A stretch of 48,374 bases of DNA. Origin: Streptomyces mutomycini. GTDB taxonomy: Bacteria; Actinomycetota; Actinomycetes; Streptomycetales; Streptomycetaceae. A program made the translations under genes and the position numbers. Position 1 is the stretch's first letter; each line of letters starts with the position of its first letter. The stretch covers positions 1 to 48,374 of the forward strand of contig NZ_MAPV01000111.1 of assembly GCF_001700505.1 (NCBI RefSeq), given 5' to 3'. The notes under the pieces are model-generated. The model was not told where the DNA came from, made no database searches, and was given only the letters and a program-made list of their open reading frames with translations. Below, piece after piece: positions 7,782 through 15,469 of this stretch.

Positions 7782-8288
7782 ATGACGGCCACGCCCCACC
7801 TCGCCACGTCCCCGGCGGCCGCCCCCGCCCTTCTCCGCTCGGTCTTCCGGCAGCACGCCGCCGGAGTCGCCGTGATCACGGCCGCGGGTGCGGGCCCGGC
7901 CGGCTTCACCGCGACCTCGCTCAACTCCGTAGCCGCCGATCCGCCGCTCATCTCCTTCGGGGTGGGCACCTCGTCCTCGAGCTGGCCCGTTGTCTCACAG
8001 GCGGAGCACGTGGGCGTGCACATACTCGGCGAGGGTCAGCAGGAACTGGCCGAGACGTTCGCCCGCAGCGGCGCGGACAGGTTCGGCCCGTCCACCGACT
8101 GGCGCGCGGGGCCCCAGGGGGTGCCGCTGCTCGGCGGGGTCGTGGCCTGGCTGGTCTGCCGGGTGGTGGCGCGGGTTCCGGCCGGGGACCACCGCATCGT
8201 GATCGCCGAGGTGGTGGCCGGGGACCCCTCGGAAGGGGGCCGGCCGCTGGTCTACCACCAGGGCCGTTTCACGGCTCTGCGAGACTGA
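7782..8288 (+). CDS. Flavin reductase family protein
   Basis: A 168-residue flavin reductase-like (FMN-binding split barrel) protein that reduces FMN or FAD with NAD(P)H, often to supply a partner monooxygenase. Family blocks are FRQHAAGVAVITA, GFTATSLNSVAADPPLISFG and VHILGEGQQELAETFA. The ATG at 7782 has GGAAGGA about 10 bases upstream; an in-frame ATG at 7692 lies inside the leader peptide and would read unlikely sequence. No monooxygenase partner is adjacent. The leader peptide upstream suggests control by amino-acid, probably cysteine, supply, which would fit a role in sulfur scavenging such as reduced flavin for desulfonation. Confidence 0.85.
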   Translation: MTATPHLATSPAAAPALLRSVFRQHAAGVAVITAAGAGPAGFTATSLNSVAADPPLISFGVGTSSSSWPVVSQAEHVGVHILGEGQQELAETFARSGADRFGPSTDWRAGPQGVPLLGGVVAWLVCRVVARVPAGDHRIVIAEVVAGDPSEGGRPLVYHQGRFTALRD

Positions 8289-8338
8289 GGGCGAGCAGGG
8301 GCGTGCGGGAACCGGTCCCGTTGGCTACGTCACAGTTC

Positions 8339-8348
8339 CAAGCGCTTG
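8339..8348. promoter_or_regulatory. CAAGCGCTTG palindrome upstream of etfBA
   Basis: A perfect 10-base palindrome, CAAGCGCTTG, with right flank CTTA lies 141 bases before etfB. Similar AAGCGCTTGCTTA sequences are, from memory, TetR-type operators of fatty-acid catabolism genes in actinobacteria. It would put etfBA under control of such a repressor. An AT-rich TAATAT lies about 30 bases downstream as a possible -10. Confidence 0.5.
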
Positions 8349-8489
8349 CTTATGGGTAACGTAATGGGTGTACTGGCGAGTAATATTTCACCGGGAGCCG
8401 GGTCGCCCCGACCGGAAACCGCCCGATAAGGCGCCTATGCTGCGTGCAACAAGGCAGCCCAGAAATGACGATGCAGTAGGAGAGCCGGC

Positions 8490-9275
8490 GTGAGCTTGAG
8501 GATCGTTGTCTGTGTGAAGTACGTGCCCGACGCCACCGGCGACCGGCACTTCGCCGATGACCTGACCCTGGACCGTGACGACGTCGACGGTCTGCTGTCG
8601 GAGCTCGACGAGTACGCGGTCGAGCAGGCACTGCAGATCGCCGACGAGGCGGACGACGCGGAGATCACCGTGCTCACGGTGGGTCCGGAGGACGCCAAGG
8701 ACGCGCTGCGCAAGGCGCTGTCGATGGGCGCCGACAAGGCCGTCCACGTCGAGGACGACGACCTGCACGGCACGGACGTCATCGGCACCTCCCTGGTCCT
8801 GGCCAAGGCTGTGGAGAAGACCGGTTACGACCTGGTCATCTGCGGCATGGCATCGACGGACGGCACCATGGGTGTGCTCCCGGCGCTGCTCGCGGAGCGC
8901 CTCGGCGTCCCGCAGGTCACGCTGCTCTCCGAGGTCTCGGTCGAGGACGGCACGGTCAAGGGCCGTCGCGACGGCGACTCCGCGAGCGAGCAGCTCGAGG
9001 CGTCTTTGCCGGCCGTGGTCTCCGTGACCGACCAGTCGGGCGAGGCCCGCTACCCGTCGTTCAAGGGCATCATGGCGGCCAAGAAGAAGCCGGTGGAGTC
9101 CCTGGACCTCGAGGACCTGGAGATCGAGGCGGACGAGGTCGGCCTGGGCGGCTCCTGGACCGCGGTCGACTCGGCGGCCGAGCGTCCCGCCCGCACGGCG
9201 GGCACGATCGTCAAGGACGAGGGCGAGGGCGGCAAGCAGCTGGCCGAGTTCCTTGCGGGCCAGAAGTTCATCTGA
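8490..9275 (+). CDS. etfB: Electron transfer flavoprotein, beta subunit
   Basis: This 261-residue protein is the beta subunit of the heterodimeric Etf. Etf accepts electrons from acyl-CoA dehydrogenases in beta-oxidation and passes them to the quinone pool. The N terminus is IVVCVKYVPDATGD, and the nucleotide-binding region includes CGMASTDGTMGVLPALLAERLG. The GTG start is preceded by AGGAGA. The alpha subunit gene follows after 58 bases in the same operon. The CAAGCGCTTG palindrome upstream suggests fatty-acid-responsive control. Confidence 0.96.
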   Translation: MSLRIVVCVKYVPDATGDRHFADDLTLDRDDVDGLLSELDEYAVEQALQIADEADDAEITVLTVGPEDAKDALRKALSMGADKAVHVEDDDLHGTDVIGTSLVLAKAVEKTGYDLVICGMASTDGTMGVLPALLAERLGVPQVTLLSEVSVEDGTVKGRRDGDSASEQLEASLPAVVSVTDQSGEARYPSFKGIMAAKKKPVESLDLEDLEIEADEVGLGGSWTAVDSAAERPARTAGTIVKDEGEGGKQLAEFLAGQKFI

Positions 9276-9333
9276 GCCCCGGCCGTTACCTCCACCGCCC
9301 CGCACTCCCTCGCACGCAGGAGATTGAAGTCCC

Positions 9334-10296
9334 ATGGCTGAAGTTCTCGTCTATGTCGACCACGTGGACGGTGCCGTCCGCAAGCCCACCCTGGAGCTGC
9401 TGACGCTCGCCCGCCGCATCGGCGAGCCGGTCGCCGTCGCCCTCGGCAACGGTGCCGCCGACACCGCAGCCGCGCTCGCCGAGCACGGCGCGGTCAAGGT
9501 ACTGACCGCCGACGCGCCGGAGTTCGCCGACTACCTCGTCGTACCGAAGGTGGACGCGCTCCAGGCGGCGTACGAGGCGGTGTCCCCGGCCGCCGTGCTG
9601 CTGCCCTCCTCCGCGGAGGCCAAGGAGATCGCGGCCCGCCTCGCGCTCCGCATCGGCTCCGGCATCATCACCGACGCCGTCGACCTGGAGGCCGGTGACC
9701 AGGGCCCGGTCGCCACGCAGTCCGCGTTCGCCGCCTCGTACACCACCAAGTCCCGTGTCTCCAAGGGCACTCCGGTCATCACGGTCAAGCCGAACTCGGT
9801 CGCCGTGGAGGCCGCCCCCGCCGCGGGTGCCGTCGAGGCCCTCACGGTCTCCTTCTCCGCCACGGCCACCGGTACCAAGGTCCTCTCGCGCACCCCGCGT
9901 GAGTCGACCGGGCGTCCGGAGCTGACCGAGGCCGCGATCGTCGTCTCCGGCGGCCGTGGCGTCAACGGCGCTGAGAACTTCGCGGTCATCGAGGCGCTCG
10001 CCGACTCGCTGGGTGCGGCCGTCGGCGCCTCGCGTGCCGCGGTCGACGCCGGCTGGTACCCGCACACCAACCAGGTCGGCCAGACCGGCAAGTCGGTCTC
10101 CCCGCAGCTGTACATCGCCTCGGGTATCTCCGGCGCGATCCAGCACCGGGCCGGCATGCAGACCTCGAAGACCATCGTCGCGGTCAACAAGGACGCCGAG
10201 GCCCCGATCTTCGACCTCGTCGACTACGGCGTCGTCGGTGACCTCTTCAACGTCGTCCCGCAGCTCACCGACGAGGTCAAGTCCCGCAAGGGCTGA
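9334..10296 (+). CDS. etfA: Electron transfer flavoprotein, alpha subunit
   Basis: This 320-residue Etf alpha subunit carries the FAD site. The C-terminal FAD-binding signature is complete, from [18 protein letters not shown] through [20 protein letters not shown] to [18 protein letters not shown]. An upstream AGGAG precedes the ATG. It completes the etfBA operon, which serves acyl-CoA dehydrogenases. A long GC-rich hairpin directly downstream ends the transcript. Confidence 0.96.
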   Translation: MAEVLVYVDHVDGAVRKPTLELLTLARRIGEPVAVALGNGAADTAAALAEHGAVKVLTADAPEFADYLVVPKVDALQAAYEAVSPAAVLLPSSAEAKEIAARLALRIGSGIITDAVDLEAGDQGPVATQSAFAASYTTKSRVSKGTPVITVKPNSVAVEAAPAAGAVEALTVSFSATATGTKVLSRTPRESTGRPELTEAAIVVSGGRGVNGAENFAVIEALADSLGAAVGASRAAVDAGWYPHTNQVGQTGKSVSPQLYIASGISGAIQHRAGMQTSKTIVAVNKDAEAPIFDLVDYGVVGDLFNVVPQLTDEVKSRKG

Positions 10297-10321
10297 CCCG
10301 GCAGGGGCTCTGCCCGTACGA

Positions 10322-10365
10322 CGGCCCGGGGCCGCGTGGTGTTCTCACCGCGTGGCCCCGGGCCG
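10322..10365 (+). terminator. Strong hairpin terminator after etfA
   Basis: Arms of 19 bases (10322-10340 and 10347-10365, core CGGCCCGGGGCC) pair with only two wobble positions around a 6-base loop, and are followed by TTTCC. It lies 26 bases after the etfA stop. Confidence 0.8.
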
Positions 10366-10378
10366 TTTCCGGTCACCA

Positions 10379-10406
10379 TTGACGCAGGGGCAAGGCGACT
10401 TATAAC
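10379..10406 (+). promoter_or_regulatory. Promoter of the DUF6986 gene
   Basis: TTGACG (10379-10384) and TATAAC (10401-10406) are separated by 16 bases, about 60 bases before the ATG at 10468. This is one of the clearest vegetative-type promoters in the window and directly follows the etfA terminator. Confidence 0.6.
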
Positions 10407-10467
10407 TTCACTATGCGGATGAAGGATTCCGGTAAGCGGAAAAACCGATTACGTGGAGGATGCGGTC

Positions 10468-11766
10468 ATGGGTCAGCAGGAGAAGGTGGCAACGAGCCTC
10501 GCCGGCACGGTCGGTGAGGAGATCGACGCCTCCCTGGCGTCGGTGGACGCCGAACTCGCCCGCCGCTACCCGGGGGACCCCGGCACGCGCCAGCCCGTCC
10601 ACACCGTCTACGTGCCCGCCGACGGCTTCACCCCCACCACCCTCCGCACCTGGGGCGACCAGGCCCTGGCGGCGCTCGACGAGCACGCCCCCGACGCCGC
10701 CGCTCTCGCCTCTGTCCTCGGTATCCCGCAGGAACTCGCGGAGCCCGTCCACGACCGCGTACGCGCCAAACTGGAGCGCGAGCCGGTCGAGGACCTGCGC
10801 ATCGACTTCGAGGACGGCTACGGGCCGCGTTCCGACGCCGAGGAGGACGAGGCGGCCGCCCGCGCGGCACGCCTGGTCGCCGAGGCGTACGCGGGCGGCA
10901 CCGCAGCTCCGTACATGGGCATCCGGATGAAGTGCATGGAAGCCGGCGTACGCGACCGGGGCATCCGGACCACGGACATCTTCCTCACCGGCCTGATGCG
11001 GGCCGGGGGCCTCCCGGAAGGGCTCGTGCTGACGCTGCCCAAGGTGACGTACCCCGAGCAGGTCACCGCCTTCGTGCGCCTGCTCGGGGCCTTCGAGGAG
11101 ACCCACGGTCTGCCCGCCGGACGCCTCCGGTTCGAGATCCAGATCGAGACCAGCCAGTCCATCCTGGCGGCGGACGGCACCGCCGCCGTGGCCCGCATGA
11201 TCGACGCCGCGCGGGGCAGGGCGACCGGACTGCACTACGGGACCTTCGACTACAGCGCCTGTGTCGGCGTCAGCCCCGCCTACCAGGCCGGCGACCATCC
11301 CGCCGCCGACCACGCGAAGGCCGTCATGCAGGTCGCCGCCGCGGGCACCGGTGTGCGGGTCTGCGACGGCTCCACCAACGTGCTGCCCGTCGGCCCCACC
11401 GAGCAGGTCCACGACGCCTGGCGCCTGCACCACGGCCTCACCCGCCGCGCCCTGGCCCGCGCCTACTACCAGGGCTGGGACATGCACCCGGGGCACCTGC
11501 CGACCCGCTACGCCGCCGTCTACACCTTCTATCGCGAGGGCCTCGGCCAGGCCGCGTCCCGGCTCGCCGCATACGTGGCCAAGGCCGGCGGGGACGTCAT
11601 GGACGAGCCCGCGACCGCGAAGGCGCTCAGCGGCTATCTGCTCCGAGGCATCGACTGCGGCGCCCTGGACACCGCGGAGGTCGAGGCCCTCACCGGTCTC
11701 ACCCGCGCCGGCCTGGACGGCTTCGCCTCGCCCCGCCGCGGCGGGCTGACCGTGACGGCGCCGTAA
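10468..11766 (+). CDS. DUF6986 family aldolase/lyase-like protein
   Basis: A 432-residue protein assigned to DUF6986, related to HpcH/HpaI-type aldolases and citrate-lyase beta subunits. The likely metal and phosphate-dienolate region is LRIDFEDGYGPRSDAEEDE, followed by an EIQIETSQSIL strand typical of this TIM barrel. The reaction is unknown; the homology predicts cleavage or formation of a C-C bond next to a carboxylate. GGAGG lies 8 bases upstream of the ATG. A GTG at 10453 is less likely. It has its own promoter and ends 4 bases from the convergent LacI gene. Confidence 0.8.
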   Translation: MGQQEKVATSLAGTVGEEIDASLASVDAELARRYPGDPGTRQPVHTVYVPADGFTPTTLRTWGDQALAALDEHAPDAAALASVLGIPQELAEPVHDRVRAKLEREPVEDLRIDFEDGYGPRSDAEEDEAAARAARLVAEAYAGGTAAPYMGIRMKCMEAGVRDRGIRTTDIFLTGLMRAGGLPEGLVLTLPKVTYPEQVTAFVRLLGAFEETHGLPAGRLRFEIQIETSQSILAADGTAAVARMIDAARGRATGLHYGTFDYSACVGVSPAYQAGDHPAADHAKAVMQVAAAGTGVRVCDGSTNVLPVGPTEQVHDAWRLHHGLTRRALARAYYQGWDMHPGHLPTRYAAVYTFYREGLGQAASRLAAYVAKAGGDVMDEPATAKALSGYLLRGIDCGALDTAEVEALTGLTRAGLDGFASPRRGGLTVTAP

Positions 11767-11770
11767 GCGG

Positions 11771-12802
11771 TCACGCGGGCGGGATCTCCCCCGAGCCGCG
11801 CGGGACGAGCCGGGTCGGGAGCTCCACCCTGACGGGGGGATGAGCGGCGCCGTCGAGCCGGCGGAACAGGTGTTCCGCCGCTGTACGGCCGACCGTCGCG
11901 GCATCCTGCGAGATCACCGTGATGCCGAGCAGGTCGGCCAGCTCGATGTCGTCGAAGCCGACCAGGGCGATCCGGCGGTCGCACTCTGCGAGGACGCGGA
12001 CGGCGGTGACCGTCACCCGGTTGTTGCCCGCGAAGAGCGCCGTCACCGGCTCGGGGCCGGCCAGCATGGCTTCGGCGGCGGCCCGGACCCGGGCCGGGTC
12101 GGTCGGGCCGAGGGACACCCAGGAGTCCTCGACCGTGATCCCGGCGTCGGTCAGGGCCGCGTGGTACCCGCGCAGGCGTTCCGTGGCGGTGTGGATGCGC
12201 GGCTGGTCGCCGATGAAGCCGATCCGGCGGTGGCCGTGGGCGACGAGGTGGGCGACGCCCGCGCGCGCTCCGCCGAAGCTGTCGGACAGGACCATGTCCG
12301 CGTCGACCCGGCCCGCCGGACGGTCGACGAACACGGTGGCGATGCCCGCCTTCATCTCGGGTTCCAGATAACGGTGGTCGTCGCCGGCCGGGATCACGAT
12401 GAGTCCGTCCACCCGTCGGGCACAGAGCGCGAGGACGAGTTCCTGCTCGCGCTCCGGGTCCTCGGCGCTGGAGCCGTTGATCAGCAGCGCGCCGTGCGCG
12501 CGGGCGACCTCCTCGACGGCGCGGCTCAGCGGGCCGTAGAACGGGTCCGCGAGGTCCTCGAGCACAAGGCCGATGGACGCGGTGCGGCCCTTGCGCAGGA
12601 CACGCGCGCTGTCGTTGCGGCGGAACCCGAGTGCGTCGATGGCCTCGTGGACGCGGCGCTCGGTGTCAGGGGTGACGCCGGGTTCGCTGTTCACCACGCG
12701 GGAGACCGTCTTGAGGCCTACTCCGGCACGGGCCGCCACGTCCTTCATGGTCGGCCTGTTGCCGTAGCGGGACTCGGAAGGGTGGCGGGCGGTCTCGGCC
12801 AC
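11771..12802 (-). CDS. LacI family transcriptional regulator
   Basis: A 343-residue sugar-type repressor. The N-terminal HTH and hinge read MKDVAARAGVGLKTVSRVVN, followed by the periplasmic-binding-protein-like effector domain (SIGLVLEDLADPFYG, then VGFDDIELADLL). The GTG at 12802 leaves 18 residues before the HTH; the ATG at 12748 is an alternative. It is divergent from a ROK sugar kinase, with a 12-base palindrome in the shared intergenic region that overlaps its own TTGACA. This suggests repression of both genes, relieved by a sugar or sugar phosphate. Confidence 0.92.
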   Translation of the reverse strand: MAETARHPSESRYGNRPTMKDVAARAGVGLKTVSRVVNSEPGVTPDTERRVHEAIDALGFRRNDSARVLRKGRTASIGLVLEDLADPFYGPLSRAVEEVARAHGALLINGSSAEDPEREQELVLALCARRVDGLIVIPAGDDHRYLEPEMKAGIATVFVDRPAGRVDADMVLSDSFGGARAGVAHLVAHGHRRIGFIGDQPRIHTATERLRGYHAALTDAGITVEDSWVSLGPTDPARVRAAAEAMLAGPEPVTALFAGNNRVTVTAVRVLAECDRRIALVGFDDIELADLLGITVISQDAATVGRTAAEHLFRRLDGAAHPPVRVELPTRLVPRGSGEIPPA

Positions 12803-12883
12803 GGTGCGCTGTCCTGTCGTCGGGAACGGGTGGTTCCGGGCTCCGTCGGCGGTGCCGGGGAGGTGCCGGATACTGTGGCGTCG

Positions 12884-12910
12884 AGCATAGGCCCTGGACA
12901 ACGTTGTCAA
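12884..12910 (-). promoter_or_regulatory. LacI operator and promoter
   Basis: GACAACGTTGTC (12897-12908) is a perfect palindrome with the central CG typical of LacI-family operators. It overlaps a consensus TTGACA on the minus strand (12910-12905), with TATGCT at 12889-12884 and a somewhat short 15-base spacer. The site lies between the divergent LacI and ROK kinase genes. Confidence 0.65.
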
Positions 12911-12985
12911 GAGAATGGAGACTGGCCGGACCATCTGTCTGAAGCCGCAGGTCCTGCGCCTCACCCCTCCGGAGTGTCCACACCG

Positions 12986-13954
12986 ATGCATACCGACCTC
13001 GTCGCCGCGCTCGACATCGGCGGTACAAAGATCGCCGGGGCGTTGGTCGACGGAGGCGGATCCCTTCTCGTGCGGGCGCAGCGCCCGACGCCGGCCCGTG
13101 AGGGTGCCGAGGCCGTGATGGGCGCGGTGAGCGCTGTCCTGGCGGAGCTGACGGCCTCCCCGCTGTGGCACCGGGCACGCGCGGCCGGCATCGGCAGCGC
13201 GGGGCCCGTGGACGCCTCGTCCGGCACGGTCAGTCCGGTCAACGTCCCGGGCTGGCGCGGATTCCCGCTGGTGGACCGGGTCGCCGCGGAAACGGGCGGG
13301 CTGCCGGTCACGCTCGTAGGGGACGGGGTCGCGATGACTGCGGCCGAGCACTGGCTGGGCGCCGCCCGGGGCTACGACAACGCGCTGTGCCTGGTCGTCT
13401 CCACCGGCGTCGGCGGTGGCCTCGTACTCGGCGGAAAGCTGCACCCCGGCCCCTCGGGCAACGCCGGCCACATCGGCCACATCAGCGTCGATCTGGACGG
13501 CGACCCCTGCCCCTGCGGGGCGCGCGGCTGCGTGGAGCGCCTCGCCAGCGGGCCCAACATCGCCCGGCGGGCCCTGGACAACGGCTGGCGCCCTGGCCAC
13601 GACGGTGATGCGACCGCCGCCGCGGTGGCCGCCGCGGCCCGGGCGGGAGACCCGGTCGCGGCCGCCTCCTTCGAGCGGGCCGCCCAGGCTCTCGCGGCCG
13701 GGATCGCCGCCACCGCCACTCTGGCCGACATCGACATCGCCGTCATCGGAGGGGGAGTCGCCGGCGCGGGCGAGGTGCTCTTCGCCCCACTGCGCGCGTC
13801 CCTGCGCGACTACGCGACGCTGTCCTTCGTCCAGGGCCTGACGGTGACCTCCGCGGTCATGGGCGCCGACGCGGGCCTGGTCGGCGCCGCGGCCGCGGCC
13901 TGGACGGCCCGTTCCGGAGCCCCGAACGGCCTGCGGGCCGTAGCCGCCCCGTAG
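12986..13954 (+). CDS. ROK family sugar kinase
   Basis: A 322-residue ROK kinase that phosphorylates a hexose or N-acetylhexosamine with ATP. The phosphate-binding loop is DIGGTKIAG (residues 10-18). The structural zinc motif is CPCGARGCVE (Cys at about 175, 177 and 182), and GNAGHIGHISVD supplies sugar contacts. No N-terminal HTH is present, so it is an enzyme rather than a ROK repressor. A GTG at 12974 is an alternative start. The usual NDAN motif is GDGVAMTAAEHW here; the Asp is kept. The divergent LacI gene implies sugar-induced expression. Confidence 0.88.
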   Translation: MHTDLVAALDIGGTKIAGALVDGGGSLLVRAQRPTPAREGAEAVMGAVSAVLAELTASPLWHRARAAGIGSAGPVDASSGTVSPVNVPGWRGFPLVDRVAAETGGLPVTLVGDGVAMTAAEHWLGAARGYDNALCLVVSTGVGGGLVLGGKLHPGPSGNAGHIGHISVDLDGDPCPCGARGCVERLASGPNIARRALDNGWRPGHDGDATAAAVAAAARAGDPVAAASFERAAQALAAGIAATATLADIDIAVIGGGVAGAGEVLFAPLRASLRDYATLSFVQGLTVTSAVMGADAGLVGAAAAAWTARSGAPNGLRAVAAP

Positions 13955-14330
13955 CCGGGCCCCTCCGGCTCGGGCGGCCCCGGTCCGAGGGCTGCGGGGC
14001 ACCGCCACCAGGAAGCCGCCCTCCTCCAGATCCGTCAGGACCTCGGCGGTCAGGCCCTCGCCGCAGCGGGCAGCCGCGAACTCCCTCGCGGGCCGGCTGT
14101 GGCCCTCCCCGGGGAACCGCTCAAGTGCTGTGCCGCGCTACCCCCCGTCGTTCCGGTGAATGCCTGCTCCGACGACGTCCGGCCACCCTCGTTTCGACGG
14201 CGCGGCCACCCGAGCCCGCAGAGGGAAACGCGCCGACGAGCGCCGCCGGCGCAACCGTGTCGCCCCGGCGGGGTTTCCGGAGCGGGGTGTTGCGGGCAAG
14301 CCACAGGGGGCTACGGAAGAGGGGGGACCC
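13955..14330. other. Gene-free stretch with a possible decayed reading frame
   Basis: No convincing gene fills these 376 bases. On the minus strand, codons between about 14125 and 13960 read like real protein (for example EGLTAEVLTDLEEGGFL) with strong third-position GC. The frame has no start or ribosome site and runs without a stop into the antisense of the ROK gene. It may be the remnant of a truncated gene, or chance. The last 20 bases hold the GA-rich ribosome site for the next gene. Confidence 0.3.
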
Positions 14331-15374
14331 GTGATCGTCTGGATCAACGGTGCGTTCAGTGCGGGCAAGACCAGCGCCGCGTGCGCACTGATCGATCTGA
14401 TCCCGAACAGCACCTTCTACGACCCCGAACTGATCGGCGGGGGACTGCGCGAACTGCTTCCCCAGAAGAAGCTCGCCGAAGTGACCGACTTCCAGGACCT
14501 GCCCATATGGCGGCGCCTGGTGGTCGATACGGCCGCCGCGCTCCTGGCCGAACTCTCCGGGGTGCTGGTGGTACCGATGACGCTGCTGCGGCAGGACTAC
14601 CGTGACGAGATCTTCGGCGGGCTCGCCTCCCGGCGCATACCGGTCCGCCATGTACTGCTCTCACCTGAGGAAACGATCCTGCGGAGACGGATCGCCGAAC
14701 GCGAGGAATGCGCCGACGACCCCGAGCACAGCGAGCGGATCAGGCAGTGGGCCTACGAGCACATCGAGCCCTACCGGGCAGCTCTCGAGTGGATCACCGC
14801 GGACGCCCACACGATCGACACCAGCGCGCTCACCCCGTACGAGACGGCCGAGCGGATCGCCGAGGCACTGCGCACCGGTGCGGCAGGGGAGTGCGGGATA
14901 GTCCAGACACCCGAGCCGCGTGCGGAGACCGTCGCGTCGGGGGTGCTGTTCTTCGACGAACAGGACCGGGTGCTGCTGGTCGACCCCACCTACAAGCCCG
15001 GCTGGGAGTTCCCGGGCGGTGTGGTCGAGCGCGGAGAGGCCCCGGCGCAGGCCGGGATGCGGGAGGTCGCCGAGGAGCTGGGGCTCCGTCTGGACACGGC
15101 TCCGAGGCTCCTGGTGGTCGACTGGGAGGAGCCGAAGCCGCCCGCGTACGGGGGGCTGCGCTTCCTGTTCGACGGCGGCCGGCTGTGCGGCGAACAGGCC
15201 GCTCGGCTGCTGCTGCCCGGTTCGGAACTGCGCGGCTGGCGGTTCGTCACCGAGGAGGAGGCGGCCGGAATGCTCCCGCCGACCCGCTTCGAGAGGCTCC
15301 GATGGGCCCTGCGCGCCCGCGAGCGGTCCACCGTGCTGAACCTGGAGGCCGGGGTGCCCGTGGGCGGCCGGTAG
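14331..15374 (+). CDS. TmrB-like P-loop domain fused to a Nudix hydrolase
   Basis: A 347-residue two-domain protein. Residues 1 to about 175 resemble Bacillus TmrB, a tunicamycin-resistance ATP-binding protein: VIVWINGAFSAGKTS (Walker A, GAFSAGKT at 7-14), the YDPELIGGGLRELLP block and LVVPMTLLRQDY. Residues from about 200 form a Nudix domain with the box GGVVERGEAPAQAG followed by MREVAEELGL (about 229-251), all key Glu present. The Nudix half should hydrolyse a nucleoside diphosphate derivative. The first half probably phosphorylates or binds a small molecule. The GTG is preceded by GGAAGAGGGGGG. Coupling of the domains is inference. Confidence 0.85.
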   Translation: MIVWINGAFSAGKTSAACALIDLIPNSTFYDPELIGGGLRELLPQKKLAEVTDFQDLPIWRRLVVDTAAALLAELSGVLVVPMTLLRQDYRDEIFGGLASRRIPVRHVLLSPEETILRRRIAEREECADDPEHSERIRQWAYEHIEPYRAALEWITADAHTIDTSALTPYETAERIAEALRTGAAGECGIVQTPEPRAETVASGVLFFDEQDRVLLVDPTYKPGWEFPGGVVERGEAPAQAGMREVAEELGLRLDTAPRLLVVDWEEPKPPAYGGLRFLFDGGRLCGEQAARLLLPGSELRGWRFVTEEEAAGMLPPTRFERLRWALRARERSTVLNLEAGVPVGGR

Positions 15375-15469
15375 CCTCCGGCGGACCACCACGGAATTCA
15401 TCGCCGGTCTGCCTCTCCCCGGCCTGTGGAAGCACCCCGACGCGTGGGGTCACAGACGGGCGTCCGTCG

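Noticed and set aside
11840..12985. Plus-strand frame upstream of the ROK kinase start
   Set aside because: It is antisense to the LacI gene; the kinase begins at 12986.
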